From Apibacter adventoris (GTDB lineage Bacteria; Bacteroidota; Bacteroidia; Flavobacteriales; Weeksellaceae), in assembly GCF_002964975.1 (NCBI RefSeq), contig NZ_PSZM01000045.1:62001-126000 (forward strand): a DNA stretch of 64,000 nucleotides, given 5' to 3'. Positions 8,499 to 17,672 of the stretch are shown piece after piece. How positions within the stretch are numbered: the stretch's first letter is position 1; every line of letters starts with the position of its first letter. Made by a program: the position numbers and the translations under genes. The notes below the pieces were generated by a model. That model was not told the DNA's origin and ran no database searches. It saw only the letters and a list, made by a program, of their open reading frames with translations.

Positions 8499-8853
8499 AT
8501 ATAAAGTTTTTATTTATAGGCGGTAAAACGAAATGTAAATTTTATAGCATTATTATCTCATTTATATTACATTTAATTAGGCTATATTTAATTATAGTTA
8601 TCGATAGGTATTGTAGCCGTTTTTTATATCCATGTTTGAGTTTTATTAGACTCTGAATTTTTAATTGATTTCTTCTTTTATAAAAAAGACAAAATTACAT
8701 GACTTTTCGCATTATTAATATTATCATCCTCCTTTTATTAAAACAAAACCATTGAAATGAGAATAGTAAATTTATTATTGAAAAATTATTATTATAAATA
8801 ACATTATAGGGGTATATTGATAATATAAATGATAAAGTTATATTTTTTAATAT
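8499..8853. other. Intergenic stretch between convergent genes, no gene seen
   Basis: AT-rich. The only open frame on the plus strand overlaps the nuoN end in another frame and lacks a plausible start. I see no clear terminator hairpin or RNA gene. Confidence 0.5.
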
Positions 8854-9291
8854 TTAAGTATTTTTATTTTTTAAAATCTTAACTAAGTATTTAGGATCTT
8901 CTTTATACCCCTGACGTGCATAAAATTTCTGCGCTAATTTTCTACGTTCCTGAGTATGTAGCTCTATTCTATCGCACTTTTTTTCTTGAGCCAATTTTAC
9001 ACAATATTCTTCTATTTCTTTTCCAATACCCCTACTTCTGTAATCTTGATCTACTGCAAAATAATTTATTCTCAAATAATCTCCTTCTCTTGCTATTTGA
9101 GGTATGTAATGTAAAGATATAAAAGCCACTACTTTTTCGTTTACTTCGTAAACTAATAACTCTGCGTCGGGATGGTTTAATAAGATTTCCATTTTCTTTT
9201 TCACAAAAGATTCTGTTTGTGGATAACCTAACTGATCTAATAATTTTTTAATATTATAATAATCAGAAATATAGGCCTTTCTAACACTCAT
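8854..9291 (-). CDS. GNAT-family N-acetyltransferase
   Basis: A 145-residue GNAT protein. The acetyl-CoA pyrophosphate loop RSRGIG (residues 85-90) follows strand beta4 with YFAVDQDY. It is followed by a helix (KEIEEYCVKLAQEKKC), then beta5 IELHTQ and the alpha4 segment KFYARQGYKEDPKYLVK. The acceptor substrate cannot be told from sequence. It is 18 bp downstream of the agmatine deiminase gene on the same strand and probably cotranscribed with it, so an amine substrate is possible but unproven. Confidence 0.88.
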   Translation of the reverse strand: MSVRKAYISDYYNIKKLLDQLGYPQTESFVKKKMEILLNHPDAELLVYEVNEKVVAFISLHYIPQIAREGDYLRINYFAVDQDYRSRGIGKEIEEYCVKLAQEKKCDRIELHTQERRKLAQKFYARQGYKEDPKYLVKILKNKNT

Positions 9292-9309
9292 AATAATAAA
9301 TTCTCTTAT

Positions 9310-10398
9310 TTATATTGCTGGTTCTTGCTGACTCAAACAATGGAAACTACCTAACCCCCATATAATATCGGTAGAATCTATCCCTATTACTTTTCTACCT
9401 GGAAAATGTTCTTGAATGATTTCTAGTGCTATTGTATCATTTTCACAATTATAAATAGGAACGATAACACTTGCATTAGCTATATAAAAATTAGCATAAG
9501 AAGCTGGTAATCTTTCTCCTTGATAAAATACAGGTTTCGGCATTGGTAATTCAATTACTTTTAAAGATTTTCCATTAAGTAATTTCATTCTTTTTAACTG
9601 AGATAAATTATTTTGCAGAATATTATAATTTTCATCTTCAGGATTAGCTTCAACTACTGTTAAAACGGTGTCTTCATTAATAAAGCGGACAGTATCATCT
9701 ATATGTCCGTCTGTATCATCTCCTATTATGCCTTCTTCAATCCATAAAACTTGTTCAACTCCATAATAATCTTTCAGATATTTTTCAATTTCTGATTGTG
9801 ACAATTTTGGATTTCTATTTTTATTTAATAAACAGGATTTGGAAGTTAATACGGTACCTTTCCCATTAAATTCCACCGCTCCTCCTTCCATAATAATTCC
9901 CGGAGAAAAAACAGGTAATCTATTTTCTTTAGCTATACATAGTGGTATTTGATTGTCCAAATCATATGGTGGGTATTTATTTCCCCATGCATTATATTCC
10001 CAATTCACTATTGCTTTTTTATATTTAACAGCACCTGGATTTATAAGAAATGCGGGTCCATGATCTCGACACCATGCATCATTGGTAGGATGAATATAAA
10101 AATTAATTTTATCTAAATTAGCTATTGTTTTCTTTATATATGTAAGTGCAAATTCCTTCATTTCAACACTTACTACATTAATGTTTACTAATTCACCTTT
10201 TGTTAATTCTGCAATAAATTTTGCATAAGGTAAATATATTTTTTCTATTTTTCCGGGCCAAGATAATTCTTTATGTGGCCAGGATAACCATGTAGCTTTA
10301 TGAGTTGTAAATTCTGCTGGAAAAAAATAACCTAGTTCTTTAGGAGTTTTTCCTATGAAATTTTCAGGTGTATATTTTTTATAATCTTTTATGGACAT
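9310..10398 (-). CDS. aguA: Agmatine deiminase (peptidyl-arginine deiminase family)
   Basis: A 362-residue enzyme of the pentein/guanidino-modifying superfamily. Visible motifs are WCRDHGP (109-115), EGGAVEFNGKGT (171-182), TDGHIDD (229-235, catalytic His232) and GLGSFHCLSQQEP with the nucleophile Cys354. It converts agmatine to N-carbamoylputrescine and ammonia, the second step of the arginine-decarboxylase route to putrescine. Length and motif order are those of bacterial AguA. The partner amidohydrolase gene aguB is not adjacent; a GNAT gene follows instead. The start at 10398 matches the conserved N-terminus. Confidence 0.93.
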   Translation of the reverse strand: MSIKDYKKYTPENFIGKTPKELGYFFPAEFTTHKATWLSWPHKELSWPGKIEKIYLPYAKFIAELTKGELVNINVVSVEMKEFALTYIKKTIANLDKINFYIHPTNDAWCRDHGPAFLINPGAVKYKKAIVNWEYNAWGNKYPPYDLDNQIPLCIAKENRLPVFSPGIIMEGGAVEFNGKGTVLTSKSCLLNKNRNPKLSQSEIEKYLKDYYGVEQVLWIEEGIIGDDTDGHIDDTVRFINEDTVLTVVEANPEDENYNILQNNLSQLKRMKLLNGKSLKVIELPMPKPVFYQGERLPASYANFYIANASVIVPIYNCENDTIALEIIQEHFPGRKVIGIDSTDIIWGLGSFHCLSQQEPAI

Positions 10399-10498
10399 AG
10401 TAAATGATAATGTCTATTTAACATTAAAAAAACTGCAATTTAATTATTTTTATATAAAATTTTATCATTAGTTTTCTAGGATTTTAAGTTAAAAAAGT

Positions 10499-10506
10499 TA
10501 ATTTTG
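10499..10506 (+). promoter_or_regulatory. -7 promoter box of the gtrA-like gene
   Basis: TAATTTTG is an exact TAnnTTTG box, 24 bases before the GTG start at 10531. Confidence 0.45.
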
Positions 10507-10530
10507 TAAGCATTTATCAGAATAATAAAC

Positions 10531-10989
10531 GTGATTCAATCTATAAAAAAACATAAAAAACAAATTACTTTATTTTTTATTGCAGGAGTTTTAAGTGCTA
10601 TTATTGAAATTTCATTAATGAAGTTACTAAGTCTTCCCCAAATACTTCCTCGTTTATTTTCATTTGAAAATAAAACAAATGCTTACCCTCTATCAAATAT
10701 TTTATCTACGGGTAGTGGTATACTCAGTAATTATTTTTTTAGTATTTACTTTGTATTTGAAAGAGGTAAACATTCAAAGAAAAAGGAATTTTCATTATTT
10801 ATTATTCTTTCTATAATTACAATGTTTTTAAGTTGGGCTATTTTTGGTTTTTTCCATTCATTTATTTATAAACCTGTAAACTTTGGAATAATAACTATAG
10901 GAGATATTGTGTTATGTAAAGGTATGGCAATATTTTTAGTTTCTTCTGTAAATTATATAATTAAAAAGAAAATTATATTTTCAAACTAA
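10531..10989 (+). CDS. GtrA-like membrane protein
   Basis: A 152-residue protein with four hydrophobic segments (about residues 11-33, 52-75, 87-108, 120-142) in the GtrA/PF04138 pattern. It has the family's polar N-terminus and a loop rich in basic residues (ERGKHSKKKEF) after the second helix. GtrA-type proteins are thought to flip lipid-linked sugars for surface glycan modification; here no glycosyltransferase is adjacent, so the substrate is unknown. The first codon is GTG. The next Met is at residue 30, which would delete the first helix, so GTG is preferred. It converges with the LD-carboxypeptidase gene, only 4 bp away. Confidence 0.82.
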   Translation: MIQSIKKHKKQITLFFIAGVLSAIIEISLMKLLSLPQILPRLFSFENKTNAYPLSNILSTGSGILSNYFFSIYFVFERGKHSKKKEFSLFIILSIITMFLSWAIFGFFHSFIYKPVNFGIITIGDIVLCKGMAIFLVSSVNYIIKKKIIFSN

Positions 10990-10993
10990 AATT

Positions 10994-11914
10994 TCATATT
11001 TTATTAGTCAAAACTACTTTTAATTTATCTACTTGAAGATTTACCATTCCACCTAAAATTATAGCTCTATTATCATATATATGACCTGAAGGAAATCCAA
11101 AAATTTTTGGTATATCATATTTTTTAAATCTGTCTGATATTATTTTATAAGCATCTTCATCAAATGATTCATGATAATTCTGATTATTTTTTTCATCATC
11201 CATTTTAGTAAATCCACCTACAATTAAACCTTTTATTCCCATAAGGATTCCTGCCCTTTCCATAGCTATAAGCATTCTGTCTATATGATAATAATTCTCA
11301 TACCAATCTTCTATAAAAAGTATTTTATTTTTAAAGTTATCTTGAGAGTTACTTCCGATCAAACTATATAAAATAGATAAATTACCTCCTGTAATTATAC
11401 CGTTACATTCTCCTATCTGATTAAAAATAGAAGGTGGAATATTATATTGTAGAGATTTCCCTTCCAACACATCAAAGATAGAAAGGTAAGACTCTTCAGA
11501 ATGCCCCTGAGAAAGGGGTTTGCATACTGTTGCATGTAATGTTTGTATCTTTCTTCTATTCATATGTTGATGAAAGACTGTATTATCAGAATATCCTATT
11601 AACCATTTAGGATATTTTTTAAATTTATCAAAATTTAATGAATCTATAATTTGCACGCCTCCATATCCGCCTCTGGCACACCAAATAGCTTTTGCCTCAG
11701 GATGATCTAGAGCCCATTGCATATCTTCTGCCCTTTCTTGAGGTGTTCCTGAATAATTATATCCAAATGTATAATGATTAAATGTATTTTTGCCTATCTC
11801 GTAGTTCCAACCTTTAGAGAGAATTTTGTCTATTGTAGATTTTATTTGTTCAAATTGTACTACTCCGGCAGGAGCAACAATAACAATAAGATCTCCTTTT
11901 TTTAAAGATATCAT
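10994..11914 (-). CDS. Peptidase S66, murein LD-carboxypeptidase
   Basis: A 306-residue S66-family serine peptidase with the full triad visible: Ser109 in GYSDNT, Glu202 in FIEDWYEN and His278 in FPSGHIYDN. WCARGGYGG (residues 78-86) is also typical. LdcA-type enzymes remove the terminal D-alanine from L,D-linked tetrapeptides during cytoplasmic recycling of peptidoglycan. MccF members of the same family instead cleave acyl-adenylate antibiotics, and sequence alone does not separate them fully. No signal peptide is seen, which fits a cytosolic enzyme. It is cotranscribed with, and 5 bp downstream of, a haem-binding protein gene. Confidence 0.9.
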   Translation of the reverse strand: MISLKKGDLIVIVAPAGVVQFEQIKSTIDKILSKGWNYEIGKNTFNHYTFGYNYSGTPQERAEDMQWALDHPEAKAIWCARGGYGGVQIIDSLNFDKFKKYPKWLIGYSDNTVFHQHMNRRKIQTLHATVCKPLSQGHSEESYLSIFDVLEGKSLQYNIPPSIFNQIGECNGIITGGNLSILYSLIGSNSQDNFKNKILFIEDWYENYYHIDRMLIAMERAGILMGIKGLIVGGFTKMDDEKNNQNYHESFDEDAYKIISDRFKKYDIPKIFGFPSGHIYDNRAIILGGMVNLQVDKLKVVLTNKI

Positions 11915-11919
11915 ATTAT

Positions 11920-12372
11920 TTACCCTTTTTTATCTTCAGATACGAATTTTGAAAACCATTCCTTCAGTATTTTTTTATCTTTAGTCGATAATTTTGCGTC
12001 TTTATGTATCCATAAATAACTATCTAAAGGCATCCAACCTTCATTTGCAGCTGCATAGAGTGATTCATAAATATGTTTTTTTTGATAGTTATTATATCTT
12101 CCAAATTCAGAAAAATTCAAATAAGACCTACCTTCATTTATATGGTCTTTTACATACCATGAAATGGGTGCTATATTTGTGTACCAAGGATATTTTGATT
12201 CGTTTGAATGACAATCATAACATGAACTTTTAAGAATACTTTCTACCTCTTTAGGAGCATGTGTAATAGTTACATAATTTTCTTCTGGTTTTACGATCGG
12301 ATTATTTTTATCTATCCTAAAGAACTGCATAAATACAAATACAATTACAATAATGATCAACACCTTTTTCAT
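11920..12372 (-). CDS. Haem-binding domain protein (membrane-anchored, CxxCH)
   Basis: A 150-residue protein with one N-terminal hydrophobic anchor (residues 3-18) and a periplasmic Haem_bd domain. The domain has one c-type haem motif, CYDCH (51-55), followed by SNESKYPWY and PISWYVKDHINEGR, characteristic of this Bacteroidota family. It is expected to bind one covalent haem outside the cytoplasmic membrane and pass electrons to an unknown partner. The upstream neighbour encodes an Ig-like lipoprotein and the downstream neighbour an LD-carboxypeptidase, neither of which suggests a redox chain. Confidence 0.9.
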   Translation of the reverse strand: MKKVLIIIVIVFVFMQFFRIDKNNPIVKPEENYVTITHAPKEVESILKSSCYDCHSNESKYPWYTNIAPISWYVKDHINEGRSYLNFSEFGRYNNYQKKHIYESLYAAANEGWMPLDSYLWIHKDAKLSTKDKKILKEWFSKFVSEDKKG

Positions 12373-12435
12373 TTCGTTTTAATTTTAAATTAGTTTATCC
12401 TTTTATTCCCTACAAAAAATAAACCAATTTAAAAC

Positions 12436-14043
12436 CTATAATATCCAAGTTTCATTAATATTCCACAATGCACGAACATCTATAGGACTATGATAGAGAT
12501 ACGTTTTTTCTGCAGGTTTGAAATCATCTAAATCAACTGTATCCCAAAGCCCGTTATTATTTTCATCTACTAAAATGCGTATCAGATACTTGCCCGGTAA
12601 TAAATTTTTAAATTCAAACAAATCATTATCACCATACAGGTTTTCAATAATTTGATATTTTTCTGTTAATAGTTGAAAAAAGAATTTAGACGTTGGCTTA
12701 TTTTGTATTTTTATGCTTAAATTACCTAATTCTGTTTGTTTTTTGGTTTGAATGTTATAAGATAAAGTATCTGTATTTTCTTGTCCTAAAAAGTCTTTAA
12801 ATGCGTTTGCATAAATTTTAATACTATATTGTGTATCAAAATTTATAGGAAATTTTATATTGATTTTATCAGAGTTTAAGGAATCTTTTTCAACAGTAAA
12901 ATTTAATGGTTCTTTGTTTTTAAAGACTTCTATTTTGCTTTTATTAATTTCTGAAATATATGTACTTGAATTTAGTGTAAAATAATTAGATGGGGTAATT
13001 TCTTTTTCTTCAGGAACAAATGATAATTTAGTATTTAGTTGTTTATCATATATAGTTTTTAAGGTATCCGATTTGTTCTGATATTGAACAAGAAATTTGA
13101 TTTGCCCTTTTTTATTAATGCTTTTAATCTCTTTATTGTCAAAATAAACAAATAAACTATCTGAAAAATTGATATGTTGTATTTTTAGAGGGGGAAATTC
13201 CTTTTCTAAAGATTTTATTTCAACCTCTTTAGGATTTCCTTTAAATTTAAACTTAATAATCCCCTGCCCTGATTGTTCAGCACTTATTACTTTATATTTT
13301 TGTTTTATAGGTGATAATACTATATTGTATTGAGAAGATGATATAGGATTTATTATATCTTCTGAAAAACCTGCAATTTCTTTATCCGGATCTATAATTA
13401 AATTAGAATTAAGATCATTAAAAGCTATTAAACGGTATCTTCCTTCATGTAAATGATTTAATTTAAAATTACCAGCAGAATCAATCTTTGTAATATAATA
13501 GGGTTTTCTTTTTAAATCAACAGAATCTTTTCCTAATGAATCTTTTTCTATTTTGTATAGAGAAACGAGGGTTGTAAGAGGTACAGTTTGTTCTAAACTT
13601 TGTTGAACTTTACCTGATAGCCATAAACTATCGATTACTTCACCCGTCGAAAAAATATAAGAAAAATTATTCAGCTTATTTCCTTCGTTGTTATCTTGTA
13701 TACTAGAGCCGAAATTTATCGTATAAGTGGTATTTTCATTCAAGGGTTCATAAAATTTTACAGAAACATACTTGCGTGCTATTGTAGAAGGTTCTATAGT
13801 GGGAGGAGTTCTGAGAGGTGGGGATATGATTACTTGTTTTGAAATATCCTTTACAAGGACATATTCATCAAAATTTAATATAATTTCTTTGATAGATTTA
13901 TCTACTTTAGTTGATAAAGTATCTGGTTTTGAGCCTAAAAATTTTGGTGGAGTAATATCTTTAGGCCCACCACTAGGAGTACCCATTCTTGCACATGATG
14001 TAATACACAGACATAATATAAGCAAAGTAAAAGCTTTTTGCAT
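12436..14043 (-). CDS. Ig-like domain (Big_5/SbsA-type) lipoprotein
   Basis: I choose the ATG at 14043, not the longer frame from 14139. From 14043 the protein begins with a classic lipoprotein signal (MQKAFTLLILCLCITSC, Cys17 lipidated), and this also removes an overlap with the upstream gene. The mature part opens with ARMGTPSGGPKDITPPKF, a hallmark of a widespread Bacteroidota family. It continues with an Ig-like Big_5 domain (TYTINFGSSIQDNNEGN) and several beta-sandwich repeats, including prealbumin-like segments such as PGKYLIRILVDENNNGLWD. It is an outer-membrane or periplasmic lipoprotein of unknown function, about 535 residues long. Confidence 0.85.
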   Translation of the reverse strand: MQKAFTLLILCLCITSCARMGTPSGGPKDITPPKFLGSKPDTLSTKVDKSIKEIILNFDEYVLVKDISKQVIISPPLRTPPTIEPSTIARKYVSVKFYEPLNENTTYTINFGSSIQDNNEGNKLNNFSYIFSTGEVIDSLWLSGKVQQSLEQTVPLTTLVSLYKIEKDSLGKDSVDLKRKPYYITKIDSAGNFKLNHLHEGRYRLIAFNDLNSNLIIDPDKEIAGFSEDIINPISSSQYNIVLSPIKQKYKVISAEQSGQGIIKFKFKGNPKEVEIKSLEKEFPPLKIQHINFSDSLFVYFDNKEIKSINKKGQIKFLVQYQNKSDTLKTIYDKQLNTKLSFVPEEKEITPSNYFTLNSSTYISEINKSKIEVFKNKEPLNFTVEKDSLNSDKINIKFPINFDTQYSIKIYANAFKDFLGQENTDTLSYNIQTKKQTELGNLSIKIQNKPTSKFFFQLLTEKYQIIENLYGDNDLFEFKNLLPGKYLIRILVDENNNGLWDTVDLDDFKPAEKTYLYHSPIDVRALWNINETWIL

Positions 14044-14095
14044 AAAATTAAAATATGTTTTTACAAAGTTATTGATATTAAAAATTATTCTCATT

Positions 14096-16408
14096 TTAAT
14101 GCAAATTATTTTTTTCATCTTTAATTTCTTCTTTTTCACTATTAACTAACACTTTTAATTTCTGATATAAAAATGAAGTTGTTAATAATATTATACCTAA
14201 TAAAACAAAGGAAATAATCTTACCTGTTTGTGGCATTTTCCAAACATCATATAAATAAAGCTTAAAAATAATCAGAATAAAAAGAAACATAGAAATTTTT
14301 CTGAAAATTAATTTTTTTTGCTTTATACCAATTATTATCATTAGTAAAGCAATGATCCCCCAAATTAAGGAATATACAATTGTATGAACATTTTCTAATA
14401 CCTTTTTTGAATAAAATAATAAAACAATATTATCTATTTCGAAGCTTAATGCCAAGATTGATATTGAAAAAATTATCCAATAAATTATATCTCTATTTTT
14501 GAATATACTATTCTTAAAAAGATAATTCTGTAAAATAATGAACGCAGGTATTGTTAATATATGTAATATGTAAACACTATTTAAAAAATCAGATGTTTTA
14601 TTTTCTATATATGTAAAAACAATGCCTCTTAAATAGACTATAGAGTATATTACGGATAAAATAAGAAAAAAATAATAAAATCCTTTTTTTAATTGATATT
14701 TTTTCACAAGTATATATATGAGAATAAATAAATATATATATACCCCTTGAATTAAGTATAATCCGTAATTATTAAAGTAATATTGACAAATTTGATAGGT
14801 TAATTCTGAAAAAGGAATAATAAAAAGCAAAAGTAATAAGATTCCTCCTAAACACATTCTTAACTGACATATATTACATATATTTATTTGGAAAATTGTT
14901 ATTGAGGTATTTTTCACTTTTTTTAATATAAATAAACTAATGCATAAATAACCTATAACTAAAATTCCTGTTATAAATATAGAATTTATGATAATAGGCA
15001 ACTTTTCTATACTTAATATATAAGCTTTATAATAATCTATACTTAAAGCAAATAAGGTTAATAATTGTAAAAGTAAAAAACTGTATTTAAAAATTTCAAT
15101 TTGTGTTTTTCTAAAAAGCCATATTAAAAGAACAGCTTCTACTCCCCAAAACATAGTAATTGCTTCACCATTAAATTTTACAGGAATAGTTAAACTGATA
15201 AAAGAAATAACAATACCTATTAATAAACGGAAAAATAATGTTTTTTGTTCCTTTATTTTTATCAATAATAATATAGGTATACAATTTATGACAGCCATAA
15301 AGATAGTAATCAAACTTTGCATAGCAGGTTCAAAAAGAGAGAAAAGAACTATATATAACAAAAAATTATTACTTAATATAATAAATACCTGAAAAAAATT
15401 TATTGTTCTGATTTTAAAATACTCAATTAAAACTAATACATAAAATTGTATGAAAAATAATAACCCAAAAATAACTGCTCCGTTTCTTTCCTTTATGGTA
15501 TATGATAAAACTATCCATGAAATATAAAAAAGATATGTAAAAATATAACTTAATACACTTACAACTATCCATTTCTTTTTATATGCTAAAATCAACATTC
15601 CTGTATTAAGAATCAGTATATATGAAAATAATGTTGAATAGTTCCCATTATCTGAACTTACTAAAAGAGGTGAGGCAAAACCTCCTAAAATGGAAAATAT
15701 AGCAATAATTTTATGATTATAGTAAATTGAAAGAAAAACTGCTCCAACAGTAATTGCTATTAAAATAATAAATGCCATATTTTGAGAAAAAAGTTGGTAT
15801 TCTCTAAAAGCTATGGTTACCGTTATATATAAAACTGAAATTCCACCACCTGCTAAAAGCCCTGAAAAATAAAGATATTTTTTTCTTAATTTATGAGCGA
15901 TACCTATAATAATTAATCCTATTATAATACCTATACCCACACGGCCTTTTTCTCCGATCCAATTACGATCTATTGCATACTTAACAAAATAAGCTATTCC
16001 TAATATTAAGGTAGTAATACCTATTTTACTTAAAATATTTTCACCCAAAATCTTCTCTAAGTCAAATGAAGATTTTTTTCTTTTTACTTTTTGTTTAAGA
16101 ATTGGACTATTTTCATATTTTGGAATATCTTTCTTTTTATCATCAATTAAAGGTTTTGTTGGTGTAGAAATATCAGCTTGTGAAAGGTTTAATTTTTTTT
16201 CTTTTATTTCTAAAGGGATTAGATTTTCAAACTTGGATGTTTTTTCTGAAATATTAGATACATTTTTTTCTTTAACTAAATTTAAAATCTCATCTATTTT
16301 ATTATTTAAATTTTTTATGTCTTGTTTTAACAACTTAACATTTTTATTTATTTTCAAAAAAATTATATAAAAAACTAAAATAATAATAAATAAGAGTAAA
16401 TATTCCAT
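14096..16408 (-). CDS. DUF2339 multi-pass membrane protein
   Basis: A 770-residue protein. An N-terminal membrane helix (3-20) precedes a coiled-coil/linker (20-115). The DUF2339 core opens with LGENILSKIGITTLILGIAYFV and AIDRNWIGEKGRVGIGI, and some 20 further hydrophobic helices follow. ILGGFASPLLVS is another conserved stretch. Proteins of this family are large integral membrane proteins found in many bacteria; I know no established function. It lies upstream of the Ig-like lipoprotein gene on the same strand (52 bp gap when that gene starts at 14043). The C-terminus is lysine/glutamate-rich and cytosolic. Confidence 0.88.
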   Translation of the reverse strand: MEYLLLFIIILVFYIIFLKINKNVKLLKQDIKNLNNKIDEILNLVKEKNVSNISEKTSKFENLIPLEIKEKKLNLSQADISTPTKPLIDDKKKDIPKYENSPILKQKVKRKKSSFDLEKILGENILSKIGITTLILGIAYFVKYAIDRNWIGEKGRVGIGIIIGLIIIGIAHKLRKKYLYFSGLLAGGGISVLYITVTIAFREYQLFSQNMAFIILIAITVGAVFLSIYYNHKIIAIFSILGGFASPLLVSSDNGNYSTLFSYILILNTGMLILAYKKKWIVVSVLSYIFTYLFYISWIVLSYTIKERNGAVIFGLLFFIQFYVLVLIEYFKIRTINFFQVFIILSNNFLLYIVLFSLFEPAMQSLITIFMAVINCIPILLLIKIKEQKTLFFRLLIGIVISFISLTIPVKFNGEAITMFWGVEAVLLIWLFRKTQIEIFKYSFLLLQLLTLFALSIDYYKAYILSIEKLPIIINSIFITGILVIGYLCISLFILKKVKNTSITIFQINICNICQLRMCLGGILLLLLFIIPFSELTYQICQYYFNNYGLYLIQGVYIYLFILIYILVKKYQLKKGFYYFFLILSVIYSIVYLRGIVFTYIENKTSDFLNSVYILHILTIPAFIILQNYLFKNSIFKNRDIIYWIIFSISILALSFEIDNIVLLFYSKKVLENVHTIVYSLIWGIIALLMIIIGIKQKKLIFRKISMFLFILIIFKLYLYDVWKMPQTGKIISFVLLGIILLTTSFLYQKLKVLVNSEKEEIKDEKNNLH

Positions 16409-16564
16409 AAGTAAATTTAGATTATAAAAACAAATTTAAACATTAAATGTAAATGCTAAAAAATATAACTTATTAAAAAAATACTTCTAAATTTAATTAA
16501 GAGTAAACAAAAAAACAACGCTATTTGACACTTAATCATAAAATACTACTTAATTAAATATTGA

Positions 16565-17671
16565 TTAATAAATGTCAGGTATTGAATTCTCTTTTTTGAT
16601 AAAAAGATTAGAATAATTTTTTTTATAAAAACTGACAATCATTCCAGCCACTTGATTATAGGCTACAATTCCGTCCTGATTATTAGATTTTAGATATGTA
16701 TTATTCATAAAGCTAAAAACATCTGCTCCCCAACCATGGTTTTCTTCATAATACTTTTTTTCTGATGCTCTATCTCTTTTCATTCCTTCTGAATAATTAT
16801 TAAGTATCCTTTTCACGAAATCATGATCGTACGGATATATTTCTCTTAAAATATACTTTAGGGCTTTGTACTTTATACTATATTGATAGTTTACATTTGA
16901 AGAGGATTCCCCCATATAAAACGAATAAAAATTGGCTTCATTTTCTGGGGCAACTCCTGCCTGATGGCCCATTTCATGAGCTATAGTAAAAGGTAAAAAT
17001 GTACCCGGTAAACCTTTAATAATCTGTGCTTCTCCTGTAAACGGATTATAATACCCTGATACTCCCAATTTTTTCATTACAGAACTAAAAAGAGATTCTT
17101 TAACATTAGGTTTTTGTTTAGGTGAATTGTAAAAAGCATTTTGTTCCCAATATAATGTATGAATCATTTTATTTTCATCTACCCAAAAAATGTTTTTTTT
17201 ATCTACGATAACTTTTTTTCTTAATTCCCTACAATCATTTAAAAGAACATTGGCTACTATCTTATATTCATTAAGAAATATTTTCTCTTCTTTCACTTGG
17301 TATTGAGGAAAATTATTATATCCATACAATAACCCTATAGACAGCATAAATAAGCCATAAAATATATTAACTGTCCATAATATTTTTATAGTATAAGATT
17401 TTACAGACAATTTATCCTTTTTTGCCCAACCAACGATTATCTTTATTATCCAATATAAAAGTAAAATACCCAATAAAAGATATAAGACATCCCCTACTGA
17501 AAATTTAATAGAACCTAAAACTGTATTCTGTAAAAATTTTATTTTTATCAATAAAGGGAAATACCAATTTCCAATAATATTTTTACTCATTTTTAAAAGC
17601 TGGAAAAAGAAAAACTGTAATAACAACATTGAAAGAAGTTTTTGATTATCCATTTTTATCTTTTTCTTCAT
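16565..17671 (-). CDS. DUF3810 membrane protein with zinc-peptidase-like HEMGH motif
   Basis: A 368-residue protein with three N-terminal hydrophobic segments (about 12-27, 58-80 and 95-118) and a large following domain. The domain contains HEMGH (residues 232-236) in TIAHEMGHQAGVAPENEANF, with Glu248 a plausible third zinc ligand. This is the DUF3810 pattern of Bacteroidota. The motif suggests a metallopeptidase, but activity has not been established as far as I know. The gene starts one base after the stop of the FtsX-type permease gene, so the two are translationally linked. The start could be Met1 or Met7. Confidence 0.85.
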   Translation of the reverse strand: MKKKIKMDNQKLLSMLLLQFFFFQLLKMSKNIIGNWYFPLLIKIKFLQNTVLGSIKFSVGDVLYLLLGILLLYWIIKIIVGWAKKDKLSVKSYTIKILWTVNIFYGLFMLSIGLLYGYNNFPQYQVKEEKIFLNEYKIVANVLLNDCRELRKKVIVDKKNIFWVDENKMIHTLYWEQNAFYNSPKQKPNVKESLFSSVMKKLGVSGYYNPFTGEAQIIKGLPGTFLPFTIAHEMGHQAGVAPENEANFYSFYMGESSSNVNYQYSIKYKALKYILREIYPYDHDFVKRILNNYSEGMKRDRASEKKYYEENHGWGADVFSFMNNTYLKSNNQDGIVAYNQVAGMIVSFYKKNYSNLFIKKENSIPDIY

Positions 17672-17672
17672 T

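Noticed and set aside
8471-8656. Plus-strand frame after nuoN
   Set aside because: It begins inside nuoN, has no ribosome-binding context and reads like random AT-rich sequence.
14044-14139. N-terminal extension of the Ig-like lipoprotein
   Set aside because: It would bury the lipoprotein signal peptide and overlap the DUF2339 gene; the start at 14043 explains both.
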